Shown here one piece after another: positions 35,163 through 42,799 of a stretch of DNA of 64,000 bases. Position 1 is the stretch's first letter, and each line of letters begins with the position of its first letter. Below the pieces are notes generated by a model. The model worked only from the letters and a program-made list of their open reading frames with translations, was not told the DNA's origin and did no database searches. A program made the translations under genes and the position numbers. The DNA lies in NCBI GenBank assembly GCA_902801625.1, contig CADCJI010000012.1, positions 1-64,000 on the forward strand, read 5' to 3'. Source of the stretch: an uncultured Bacteroidia bacterium. GTDB taxonomy: Bacteria > Bacteroidota > Bacteroidia > Bacteroidales > F082.

Positions 35163-36233
35163 ATGGAAGCGAAAAAACTGCAAATTGCATTGGAGAAGTG
35201 GAATGCTATTCAACCCTTGTCGGAGAAAGATCGAGAAAGGTTGAGTCGAAAGTTTTCCGTTGATTTCAATTACAACAGCAACCATATGGAGGGCAATACT
35301 CTGACATACGGTCAAACCGAATTGCTTTTGCTGTTTGGGAAGGTCATCGGTGAGGCTGATTTTCGGGAATATGAGGAGATGAAAGCGAGCAATGTGGGAT
35401 TGAAAATGATGACCGTCGAGGCAGTTGACCAGGACAAGCCACTCACTCAAAATTTTATTCGGACTCTGCATCGCACGTTGCTACGTGAGGATTACACCGT
35501 ATATAGAACGCTTCCTGGAGGCGTGCAGACCAGTTATGTCATTCATGCGGGGCAGTACAAAACCCGTCCTAACAGTGTAATTACTCGCTATGGTGACCGT
35601 TTCGACTATGCTTCTCCTGAGGAGACACCCTCTTTGATGACTGACTTGGTTGATTGGTATAATCAAACGGAACAAAGCGGTACTTTGTCGCCTGCTGATT
35701 TGGCCATTTTATTTCACTATCGCTACATACGTATTCACCCGTTTGAGGATGGCAACGGACGCATAGCCCGACTTCTGATGAATTTCATCCTTTCAAGGCA
35801 TGGTTATCCGATGATTGTGGTGCGAAGTCGGCAAAAGCAGCAATATCTTGAAGCCTTGCATCGCTCTGATTTGAAGGTGGGAAGTGAGCCAGCGGTTGGT
35901 GCCAAAGCCACTATTAAGCAAATCAAGCCTTTCCAAAAGCACATGACAGACCTCATGGCGCATGAGATAGAGATGGATACGCTTTTTGTGACGGAGAAAT
36001 CGGAGGATTTGTGGTGGTATGACGGACAAAGAATCATGTTTCGCACGCCTACCTACGGAAAAATCCTAAACGAATTGCTTACCGATAGTCATCCTACATA
36101 CGCATCTTTGCAGGAAGCGACTGGGGTCAACCGCTCGGCTCTTCAGAAAATGATTCAAACCATGATTGAAAAGGGGTATATCGAACGTGATGATGAGGGT
36201 GGCTGGCGCGTGTTCATCACCTCATCTATGTAA
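35163..36233 (+). CDS. Fic-domain protein (probable AMP transferase) with winged-helix C-terminus
   Basis: 356 residues. HPFEDGNGRIARLL (His192) is the complete Fic active-site motif, so transfer of AMP from ATP to a protein hydroxyl is likely. The inhibitory helix motif SNHMEGN (Ser39, Glu43) lies N-terminal to the Fic core, making this a class II, self-inhibited Fic protein. The C-terminal 80 residues (YASLQEATGVNRSALQKMIQTMIEKGYIERDDEGG) form a winged helix that could bind the palindromes before and after the gene. Fic proteins of this layout occur alone, without a separate antitoxin, as here. The target protein is unknown. Confidence 0.88.
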   Translation: MEAKKLQIALEKWNAIQPLSEKDRERLSRKFSVDFNYNSNHMEGNTLTYGQTELLLLFGKVIGEADFREYEEMKASNVGLKMMTVEAVDQDKPLTQNFIRTLHRTLLREDYTVYRTLPGGVQTSYVIHAGQYKTRPNSVITRYGDRFDYASPEETPSLMTDLVDWYNQTEQSGTLSPADLAILFHYRYIRIHPFEDGNGRIARLLMNFILSRHGYPMIVVRSRQKQQYLEALHRSDLKVGSEPAVGAKATIKQIKPFQKHMTDLMAHEIEMDTLFVTEKSEDLWWYDGQRIMFRTPTYGKILNELLTDSHPTYASLQEATGVNRSALQKMIQTMIEKGYIERDDEGGWRVFITSSM

Positions 36234-36281
36234 AATGTTGGCTAAATAGTGGTAATCTTACCACCTTTTAGCCAACATTTT
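36233..36281. terminator. Long palindrome containing a GTGGTAA dyad, probable terminator of fic
   Basis: TTGGCTAAATAGTGGTAA (36238-36255) is followed after TC by TTACCACCTTTTAGCCAA (36258-36275), 16 of 18 positions pairing, with A and T runs outside. It carries the same TTACCACC half-site as the upstream operators. Confidence 0.75.
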
Positions 36282-36290
36282 GTTCGGAAC

Positions 36291-36323
36291 GTCTCGCGTC
36301 CCTTGTCTGATAGTCCCGCGTCT
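36291..36323. repeat. GTCTCGCGTCCC short repeats
   Basis: Words like those at 1984-2065 and 25155-25188, between the fic palindrome and the end of the ATP-grasp gene. Confidence 0.5.
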
Positions 36324-36324
36324 A

Positions 36325-37476
36325 TTATACCATAAACTCTTCCAAAGAAGAGAACAGGATTTCTTTCAATTCCTCTTTATGTTCGGGCGTGGTCTGCGTG
36401 AACAGGAAGCCCCAGATGCTCATGGCAGGGTTCATGATGTCGCGGGTCTCCAACACGCCGTGGAAGTGCCGCTTGATGCGCTCGAAGTCCAAGGCGCGGT
36501 TGGTGTCGTAAGGTTTGTCCAGGACAATGAAGCTGAACACATCGTTTTCGATGCCGTTCCACATGGTGGCATAGTCGGGGTGTGTGCCTTCGAAGTAGGC
36601 CTGCACGGGCAGTAGATGGCAGGTGTGACGCGTCAAGTCGTTGAGGCACATGCCAGCAAAACGCAGCGGGTTGACCTCAATCGGGATGGCGCGACCCGAG
36701 TGCTTGTCGACGCGGAACTCCACATGCATCGGGAAGTTCTTCAATCCAAGCACACCGTTCAAGTCGATGCAGAACTGGTTGAAAGCCGGATAGTTGGCTT
36801 CGAAGATTTGCTTACTCATGCAGTAGAGGCGGTCGCTGACATCGGTTTCGCTCTTGAAGATATGGTGGAAGATGTTGATGATGTTGGGCTTGCCCTCGGC
36901 ATCATAATAGGCATCCACGGCATATTCCTCACCTTCGATGAACTGTTCCAACACGAACTTCTCGCTACGCACCACGGTCTCGGGGAACACGGCGCACTGC
37001 TTAGCGAAGTTTTGGTCGATGTCATCCAATGCGGCCTGCCATTCAGCTTTGTTGCGGACGATATACACGCCCACGCTGAGGAAGCCAACTGCGGGTTTCA
37101 GCACCAAAGGCAACGGCAACTCGTCAGGGTTGAGGCTGCGCAAGGCTTTCATCTCCACCTCTTTGTAATAGAAGTCGGGATAGATCTGCTGGCAGATGCG
37201 CCGGAAAGCGGCCTTATCTTTCAGGATCTTGACCTTCTTAACCAGTTCCGACTCGGGCATCTGGGCATAGAGCCACACTAAGGCGTTCTCCGAGACGGCA
37301 TACAACTGGTGACTTTGTTCGTATTTCTCGACAAAAGCCTTGTCATCCAAAAGGTTAAGGTGATGGCCTTGCTGCTTCAGCACCTCGGCCATGTCGTTAT
37401 GTAAAACGGGGATTTGTTTTTCCTCCAAATAGGCCACCAGCGGGGCGGATACGTATGGTTTTTCTAAAATGATCAT
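36325..37476 (-). CDS. ATP-grasp domain protein, substrate unknown
   Basis: 383 residues. The central part reads as an ATP-grasp fold: LVLKPAVGFLSVGVYIV (nucleotide-binding Lys and glycine loop, about residues 129-145), FVLEQFIEGEEYAVDAYY (about 191-208), and PIEVNPLRFAGMC with the Glu and Asn metal ligands (about 283). The N-terminal 100 residues form the small preceding domain. Such enzymes join a carboxylate to an amine or thiol using ATP. No neighbouring biosynthetic gene points to a substrate; purA downstream on the same strand direction begins a separate unit. Host-like base use. Confidence 0.72.
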   Translation of the reverse strand: MIILEKPYVSAPLVAYLEEKQIPVLHNDMAEVLKQQGHHLNLLDDKAFVEKYEQSHQLYAVSENALVWLYAQMPESELVKKVKILKDKAAFRRICQQIYPDFYYKEVEMKALRSLNPDELPLPLVLKPAVGFLSVGVYIVRNKAEWQAALDDIDQNFAKQCAVFPETVVRSEKFVLEQFIEGEEYAVDAYYDAEGKPNIINIFHHIFKSETDVSDRLYCMSKQIFEANYPAFNQFCIDLNGVLGLKNFPMHVEFRVDKHSGRAIPIEVNPLRFAGMCLNDLTRHTCHLLPVQAYFEGTHPDYATMWNGIENDVFSFIVLDKPYDTNRALDFERIKRHFHGVLETRDIMNPAMSIWGFLFTQTTPEHKEELKEILFSSLEEFMV

Positions 37477-37500
37477 TGTTTAATTATTATTGTGTGGTTT

Positions 37501-37528
37501 GTAGAGACGTAGCGCGCTACGTCTCTAC
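37501..37528. repeat. R3 palindrome GTAGAGACG, copy 2
   Basis: GTAGAGACGTAGCG pairs perfectly with CGCTACGTCTCTAC; it lies between the purA stop and the ATP-grasp start. Confidence 0.88.
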
Positions 37529-37532
37529 CAGT

Positions 37533-38810
37533 TTATCTCAAAATATTCTGTGTTCTATCCGGTCCGTACGAAACGAATTTGATCGGCACGCCGACGTAAT
37601 CCTCAATGAATTTGATGTAGTCTTCCAATTTCTGCGGAATCTTGCCTTCAATCTTCTGCTGCCAGCCCGGGATTTCGGTGTAAACGGGTTCCATGGTCTC
37701 GGTGCAGGCAGCGAAAGGCAGGTGCTTGGTCTCTTGTCCTTTGTAGCGATAGGCCGTAGCAACTTTTAGGGTGGCGAAGTCGTCCATCACGTCGCTCTTC
37801 ATCATCATCAGGTCGGTGACACCGCTGAGCATGACGGCATACTTCAGTGCGGGCAGGTCGAGCCAGCCGCAACGACGCGGACGACCCGTGGTGGCACCAA
37901 ACTCGTGTCCGTTTTGGCGGAGCATTTCGCCCGTCTCGTCAAACAACTCGGTGGGGAAGGGACCTGTACCTACGCGGGTGCAGTAGGCCTTGAAGATACC
38001 GTACACCTTGCCGACTCTGCTTGGAGCAACGCCCAAACCTGAGCAGACGCCGGCGGCGATGACATTCGAAGAAGTGACGAAAGGATAGCTGCCGAAGTCC
38101 ACATCGAGCATGGAACCTTGAGCACCTTCGGCCAGCACTTTCTTGCCGTTGTCAAGGGCCTCGTTGATGAAGTATTCGCCGTCAACGAACTGGTATTGCT
38201 TCAGGTATTCGATGCCTTCGAACCACAGCTTTTCGTATTCAGCGAAATCTAGGCCGTCGAGTTGGAAGCCTTGCATCTCAAAGCCGAGGCCGGCGATTTG
38301 CTGCAGATGGGCTTTCTTTAGGCTTTCGTATTTCTCGCGGAAGTCGGCGGAATTGATGTCGCCGATGCGGAGTCCCCTACGAGCGGTCTTGTCGGTGTAG
38401 GTTGGGCCGATGCCTTTCAGCGTGGTGCCGACTTTCATCTTGCCTAATGCCTTCTCATTGGCGGCATCCATGGCGCGATGGGTGGGCAGGATGAGATGGG
38501 CGCGGTTGGCAATCATCAAAGTCTTGCGCAGGTCGAAACCGGCTTCACGCAAGCCTTCGATTTCACCTTTTAATATATGTGGCTCGATGATGACACCGTT
38601 GCCAATGAGGTTGATGCAGCCTGGTGTCAGCACACCCGAAGGGATGTTGTGTAACACAAACTTCCTGCCTTCAAATTCGATGGTATGCCCAGCATTGGGA
38701 CCGCCTTGGAAGCGGCAGACAATGTCATAATTCGGGGTGAGGGCATCGACTACTTTGCCTTTGCCTTCGTCGCCCCATTGGAGGCCTAAGAGGATATCTA
38801 ATTTGTTCAT
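37533..38810 (-). CDS. purA: Adenylosuccinate synthetase
   Basis: 425 residues. Converts IMP, GTP and aspartate to adenylosuccinate in AMP synthesis. GLQWGDEGKGKVVD and FQGGPNAGHTI at the N-terminus, IGPTYTDKTARRGLRIGD and TTGRPRRCGWLD in the middle, and VPIKFVSYGPDRTQNI at the end are all family signatures. On the minus strand, 138 bases downstream of the Fur-like gene. Normal length. Confidence 0.97.
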   Translation of the reverse strand: MNKLDILLGLQWGDEGKGKVVDALTPNYDIVCRFQGGPNAGHTIEFEGRKFVLHNIPSGVLTPGCINLIGNGVIIEPHILKGEIEGLREAGFDLRKTLMIANRAHLILPTHRAMDAANEKALGKMKVGTTLKGIGPTYTDKTARRGLRIGDINSADFREKYESLKKAHLQQIAGLGFEMQGFQLDGLDFAEYEKLWFEGIEYLKQYQFVDGEYFINEALDNGKKVLAEGAQGSMLDVDFGSYPFVTSSNVIAAGVCSGLGVAPSRVGKVYGIFKAYCTRVGTGPFPTELFDETGEMLRQNGHEFGATTGRPRRCGWLDLPALKYAVMLSGVTDLMMMKSDVMDDFATLKVATAYRYKGQETKHLPFAACTETMEPVYTEIPGWQQKIEGKIPQKLEDYIKFIEDYVGVPIKFVSYGPDRTQNILR

Positions 38811-38896
38811 ATTTTGAAATTCAAGATTTAAAATTCAAAAATTAAAAGATTCAAAAAATGGATTGCTTCGTTTCTCCAATGACGCAAAGCGTCTTC

Positions 38897-38951
38897 TAAC
38901 TTTCAACTCTTAACTAACCACTGACTCTAAACTCTCAACTCTAAACTCTCA
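38897..38951. repeat. CTCTAAACTCTCAACT tandem words
   Basis: CTAAACTCTCAACT is repeated twice after related CAACTCTTAACT words. The minus-strand stop codon of the Fur-like gene lies inside the repeat. Complementary wording is seen at 21113-21141. Confidence 0.65.
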
Positions 38952-39392
38952 ACTTTTCTTATGTCCGTAAAATATCAACGAATGATGCGTAATCTCAACA
39001 CCCAACTGCTCCTCAATCGACCGTTGGATCTCAAGCAGTCGCGGGTCGCAAAACTCCATGACGGTCTCCGTCTCCAAGTCGATGAAATGGTCGTGTTGAC
39101 GGAACTTGTAGGAGCGTTCGTACTGCGCACAGTTGTGCCCGAACTGGTGTTTGATGACCAGACCGCAGTCGAGCAGCAAGTCGATGGTATTATATAAGGT
39201 AGCCCGACTGACGCGGTACTTGTTGTCTTTCATTTGGTTGTACAGCGAGTCGATGTCGAAATGCCCATTGGTCGAGTAAATCTCCTTAAGGATGGCAAAA
39301 CGCTCTGGAGTCTTGCGAAGCTTCCTCCGTTGCAGGTAATCGACAAATAACTTCTTGACAGCCAGGTAGGTGTTGTCGAATGAGTCTTTCAT
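38949..39392 (-). CDS. Fur-family transcriptional regulator (PerR-like candidate)
   Basis: 147 residues. N-terminal winged helix (LRKTPERFAILKEIYSTNGHFDIDSLYNQM ... VSRATLYNTIDLLLDCGLV) is typical for Fur, PerR and Zur. In the C-terminal dimer domain the metal-site wording QHDHFIDLETETVMEFCDP is present, but the CxxC pairs of the structural zinc site are absent (only one Cys here). The metal or signal sensed cannot be told. A PerR-box-like dyad ATTCTAAATAGTTTGAAT lies upstream at 39441-39458, suggesting self-control. Confidence 0.88.
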   Translation of the reverse strand: MKDSFDNTYLAVKKLFVDYLQRRKLRKTPERFAILKEIYSTNGHFDIDSLYNQMKDNKYRVSRATLYNTIDLLLDCGLVIKHQFGHNCAQYERSYKFRQHDHFIDLETETVMEFCDPRLLEIQRSIEEQLGVEITHHSLIFYGHKKS

Positions 39393-39414
39393 TTTTTTAC
39401 GTCGTGATGAGGCG

Positions 39415-39422
39415 CAAAGGTA
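39415..39422 (-). promoter_or_regulatory. Fur-like gene -7 element
   Basis: TACCTTTG on the minus strand, 22 bases before the start. Confidence 0.6.
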
Positions 39423-39440
39423 AGAATTATTTTCAGATTG

Positions 39441-39458
39441 ATTCTAAATAGTTTGAAT
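39441..39458. promoter_or_regulatory. Candidate Fur/PerR operator
   Basis: ATTCTAA-ATAG-TTTGAAT: 6 of 7 positions of the two arms pair. It lies 18 bases upstream of the -7 element, where it would cover the -33 region. Confidence 0.45.
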
Positions 39459-39608
39459 TATTTTGAAGGCATAGATTCCAAACCCACAGACCCAAGCGTG
39501 GAATGACATGCCTTCAAAAGTTAATTGTCCGACCTCTTATGTCATTCCATGCAGAGGATGTGCGATTGGAATCTATAAGAGGTCGAGCAACAGATGACCA
39601 ATCTTTAA

Positions 39609-41813
39609 TTACTTGCTGTTTTTCCTCACCACCTTTTGGATTTCCTTCAGTTGGTTCAGTTTGGCCATCAGGTCGTCAAGTTCCTTGGTGTTGTGAACAT
39701 AGATGGAGATGGCGGCTTCCACCACATCTTGCTTGGCCTCCATGTGGAGCGAGTGCAGGTTGAGTTGCATCTCGTTGGAGAGCAGGTTGGTCATGCGGTT
39801 GAGCAGTCCCTTGGTGTCCAAAGCCGTGATTTTCAGCTCTGCGAGGAAGGCAATCTCACTCTTGGGTTGCCATTTGGCTTTCACGATGTTGTTGCCGAAG
39901 CGCGATGAGAGCTGGATGGCCTTGGGACAGTTGCTCCTGTGGATTTGCAGGGGCTCACCGGGGAAACTGAAGGCGATGACATCATCGCCGGGGATGGGAT
40001 TGCAGCAGGTCGACACATTGAAGTCGAACTCGCCCGAAGTGGTGATGGACGGTGTTTCATCCTTTTCCTTGCTGTTGTTGCCCAAAAGTCCGAATGTGAT
40101 GTAGCGCACAAAACTGCTGCTGCTTGACTGGGGCTTCAGCACGCTGCGAATAAGTCGCTCATCGATTTTTCCAGTGGCTACATTGTAATAAAAGTCGATG
40201 GTACTGGTAAGCTTTTCAGCCGCCATCACTTCGTTGCGGTTGACTTTTGAAGGCTCCATGTCGAGCTTGCGCATGATTTCCTCATATTTCTTCTCGCCCT
40301 CTTCGCGGAAGCCACGGCGGTATTCCTTGATGCCGCTCTTGAGGCGCGACTTGGCCGTGGCCGTGGCCAAAAACTCGAACCATTTCTCCTGCGGATGCTG
40401 CGATTCGGAGGTGATGATTTCCACTTGGTCGCCTTTGGTGAGCTTACGGTCGAGTTGGGCCAGCTGGTTGTTGACATTGGCCGCGATGCTGTGGTCGCCA
40501 ATTTCGGAGTGGATGCTGTAGGCGAAGTCAAGCACGGTCGAGCCTTTGGGCAACGTGATCATTCTGCCTTGTGGGGTGAAAACATAGATTTCGTCGGAGA
40601 AGAGGTCGAGCTTGAAGTTGTCGACAAACTCGATGGCGTTGTCCGATTCGCCACTGATAAGGTCTTGGGCCTTTTTCAGCCATTCGTCGAAGCCGCTCTC
40701 AGTCGTATCGTTGTCGGTCTTGTATTTCCAATAGGCGGAGAAACCCTTCTCGGCAATTTCTTCCATGCGTTCGCTGCGGATTTGCACCTCGACCCAGTTG
40801 CCCGTTTGACCCATCACCACGGCGTGTAGCGATTCGTAACCGTTGGCTTTCGGGAAGGAGATCCAGTCCTTCAGTTTTTTGGTATAGGGGCGGTAGCAAT
40901 TGGTCAGCACGGCATAGATTTTCCAGCATTCCATGCGCTCTTCTTCCCTCGGGCAGTCAGTGATGAGGCGCACGATGAAGGAACCATACAGGTCTTCGAA
41001 AGCCAACTCCTTGTCCATCATGCGTTTCCATACCGAGTTGACAGAGCGTTCCTTGATCTCGGCCCTTGCTTTGATGCCGTTTTTCTTCAATTCGGCCTCA
41101 ATCGGGGCGATAAAGTTGCGCAACTCGCCCATGCTTTTGCTGCGCACATCATCCATGCGCTTGCGGATGTTGTAGTAGATGGTGGGGTTGGTATATTTCA
41201 GCGACAGGTCTTCCAACTCGATTTGGATGGCATGTAGGCCCAGACGGTAGGCGAGGGGAGCGTAGATATAGGTAGTCTCAGAGGCGATTTTCAGCTGCTT
41301 GTGCTTGGGCATCGAGTCCAAGGTGCGCATGTTGTGCAAACGGTCGCTGAGCTTGATGAGCACCACGCGGATGTCGTACGACAGCGAGGAGATGACCTTC
41401 TTGAAGTTCTCGGCTTGGGCGCTCTCGGCACCTTCCATGTTGGCGAACTTGGTGAGGCCGTCCACCACGCGCTCCACCTTTTCGCCGAACATCTCCTTGA
41501 TGTCGTCGAGGGTATATTTCGTGTCTTCCACCACGTCGTGCAGCAGGGCACAAATGATAGAGGTGCGGCCTAATCCGATGTCGTGGGCGGCGATGGTGGC
41601 CACCTCGATGGGGTGATAGATATAGGGCTCGCCCGAGCGGCGGCGCTGGTCCTTATGCGCCTCACAGGCGAAATAGAACGCCTTGTCGACCATCTCCAGG
41701 TCGGCGGCTTCCTTGCGCGTCTGCCAAGCGTCGATGAGGCGCTGGTGTCGTCGCTCGATTTCTTCTTTTTCTTCTTTGGAATAAGTGTCGGGTAAAATGG
41801 GCATCATAGGCAA
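39609..41813 (-). CDS. rsh: RelA/SpoT bifunctional (p)ppGpp synthetase/hydrolase
   Basis: 734 residues. Controls the stringent-response alarmone. HD hydrolase domain with HPIEVATIAAHDIGL and LLHDVVEDT near residue 92, synthetase domain with YKTDNDTTESGFDEW and the preceding SFPKANGYESLHAVV, TGS domain (VFTPQGRMITLPKGSTVLDFAYSIHSEIG), a Cys/His-containing linker (STCCNPIPGDDVIAF) and C-terminal ACT domain. All parts needed for both activities are seen. Minus-strand -7 element TAATTTTG at 41831-41838. Confidence 0.96.
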   Translation of the reverse strand: MPMMPILPDTYSKEEKEEIERRHQRLIDAWQTRKEAADLEMVDKAFYFACEAHKDQRRRSGEPYIYHPIEVATIAAHDIGLGRTSIICALLHDVVEDTKYTLDDIKEMFGEKVERVVDGLTKFANMEGAESAQAENFKKVISSLSYDIRVVLIKLSDRLHNMRTLDSMPKHKQLKIASETTYIYAPLAYRLGLHAIQIELEDLSLKYTNPTIYYNIRKRMDDVRSKSMGELRNFIAPIEAELKKNGIKARAEIKERSVNSVWKRMMDKELAFEDLYGSFIVRLITDCPREEERMECWKIYAVLTNCYRPYTKKLKDWISFPKANGYESLHAVVMGQTGNWVEVQIRSERMEEIAEKGFSAYWKYKTDNDTTESGFDEWLKKAQDLISGESDNAIEFVDNFKLDLFSDEIYVFTPQGRMITLPKGSTVLDFAYSIHSEIGDHSIAANVNNQLAQLDRKLTKGDQVEIITSESQHPQEKWFEFLATATAKSRLKSGIKEYRRGFREEGEKKYEEIMRKLDMEPSKVNRNEVMAAEKLTSTIDFYYNVATGKIDERLIRSVLKPQSSSSSFVRYITFGLLGNNSKEKDETPSITTSGEFDFNVSTCCNPIPGDDVIAFSFPGEPLQIHRSNCPKAIQLSSRFGNNIVKAKWQPKSEIAFLAELKITALDTKGLLNRMTNLLSNEMQLNLHSLHMEAKQDVVEAAISIYVHNTKELDDLMAKLNQLKEIQKVVRKNSK

Positions 41814-41912
41814 TCGTCTTTTTCAAACCGCAAAATTAGGCATATTCCTTGTTTTTCGTTGCCGTTTGAGGGCGAATTTTTTATGGTTTGGGATGGATTT
41901 TTGGAAAATGTT

Positions 41913-41920
41913 TATATTTG
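41913..41920 (+). promoter_or_regulatory. -7 element of the DUF4160/DUF2442 pair
   Basis: TATATTTG with TTTG at 41887-41890. It lies inside the upstream extension of the reading frame, supporting the ATG at 41943. Confidence 0.6.
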
Positions 41921-41942
41921 CAGTCGGAAATATAACAAAGTT

Positions 41943-42236
41943 ATGGGCCAGCTCGCATTTATTAAACTCTTCATGCTTGTGTCGATACCGACTGATATAA
42001 ATGACAATCGTCGACATGTGCATGTGTTTTATAGGAATGGCCGTCAGCAGCACTCAGTGGCAAAGATTTGGATTGAGAAGAATGGTGAACGGTGTATTGA
42101 AATCGCTGAATCGAAGTTGTCACAAAAAGAGGACAAAATGTTAGTGGATGCAATTTCCAACAACTGGGAGTTTATTAACGAGCAGATTACCCGCTGCTTC
42201 AATGGAGAAAAGACAAGAGTAAGAAATATTGAATAA
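41943..42236 (+). CDS. DUF4160 domain protein
   Basis: 97 residues from the ATG at 41943. The block MLVSIPTDINDNRRHVHVFYRNG with the RHVHV pair of His residues is the DUF4160 signature, usually written as a short PHVHV-like motif. The C-terminal half (ISNNWEFINEQITRCFNG) is helical. DUF4160 genes are regularly followed by DUF2442 genes, as here with 1 base between them, and such pairs have the size and spacing of toxin-antitoxin modules, but no activity is established to my knowledge. Confidence 0.78.
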   Translation: MGQLAFIKLFMLVSIPTDINDNRRHVHVFYRNGRQQHSVAKIWIEKNGERCIEIAESKLSQKEDKMLVDAISNNWEFINEQITRCFNGEKTRVRNIE

Positions 42237-42237
42237 A

Positions 42238-42477
42238 ATGTGTAAGATTAAGGAAACCAATATTGGAATTAAAAGCCTTGATTTCAGTGGACATCGAGGG
42301 AAGTTGTGCGCAGTGTTGACTGACGGACGGGTTATCATTGTGCCCATTGGCTTTTTCCCCGACATCAAAAAGTTGTCAGTAAAGGAGCGCGAGGATTGGA
42401 TGATTCTTGATGACCAGTTCTTCACATTCCACAACCTGAGCCGTGTTTATGCTGTAACGGATTTAATGCGGCTATGA
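42238..42477 (+). CDS. DUF2442 domain protein
   Basis: 79 residues. LTDGRVIIVPIGFFPDIKKLSVKEREDW is the DUF2442 core (a short beta-rich domain, often seen as GR.i.vpl..fP.l). It follows the DUF4160 gene with a single base between stop and start. Probably its obligate partner; DNA or protein binding is possible but unproven. Confidence 0.8.
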   Translation: MCKIKETNIGIKSLDFSGHRGKLCAVLTDGRVIIVPIGFFPDIKKLSVKEREDWMILDDQFFTFHNLSRVYAVTDLMRL

Positions 42478-42585
42478 ATCAGTTTGTTATAATGAGATAA
42501 ATTAAAGTTGAACCAAAATAATCGAACAAAAGAAAAGAAGATAAACACAAAGACATAAAATAATCAGATAGCACTTGTTGCTGTC

Positions 42586-42746
42586 CTTGAACACCAAAGT
42601 TCCATTTAGACCCCGTTTTGGCGGGGCAACAACTCAAGGACAAGTTGCAAATGCCGTATTGGGTACGGCGTGGAATACTTGTTAGAGTTGTAGGGCGTGG
42701 AACCCCTGGTGTTCAAGCAAGGAATTGATTCCACGCTGTTTTTTTT
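42586..42746 (+). ncRNA. Candidate structured RNA B with alternative terminator pairing
   Basis: Closing helix CTTGAACACC (42586) with GGTGTTCAAG (42708-42717); second helix GTTCCA (42599) with TGGAAC (42698); hairpin CCCCG/CGGGG (42611-42626); helix ACAACTC (42629) with GAGTTGT (42685); inner hairpin GCCGT/ACGGC (42653-42669). ATTCCACGC (42728-42736), followed by a T-run (42739-42746), can pair either with GCGTGGAAT at 42668-42676 or with GCGTGGAA at 42695-42702; both pairings compete with the helices above. The rest of the 322-base gap is A-rich. It resembles RNA A at 2178-2321 in helix order and 3' word. Confidence 0.55.
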
Positions 42747-42799
42747 ATGCCTGAAATATCAAGGAAACTCAATTACATAAAAAAGAAAGGACTTAGCCT

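Noticed and set aside
42586-42746. 6S RNA or tmRNA for structures A and B
   Set aside because: No tRNA-like ends or tag frame, and two diverged copies in one window with attenuator-like 3' arms do not fit a single-copy 6S RNA; a 6S identity cannot be fully excluded without a search.
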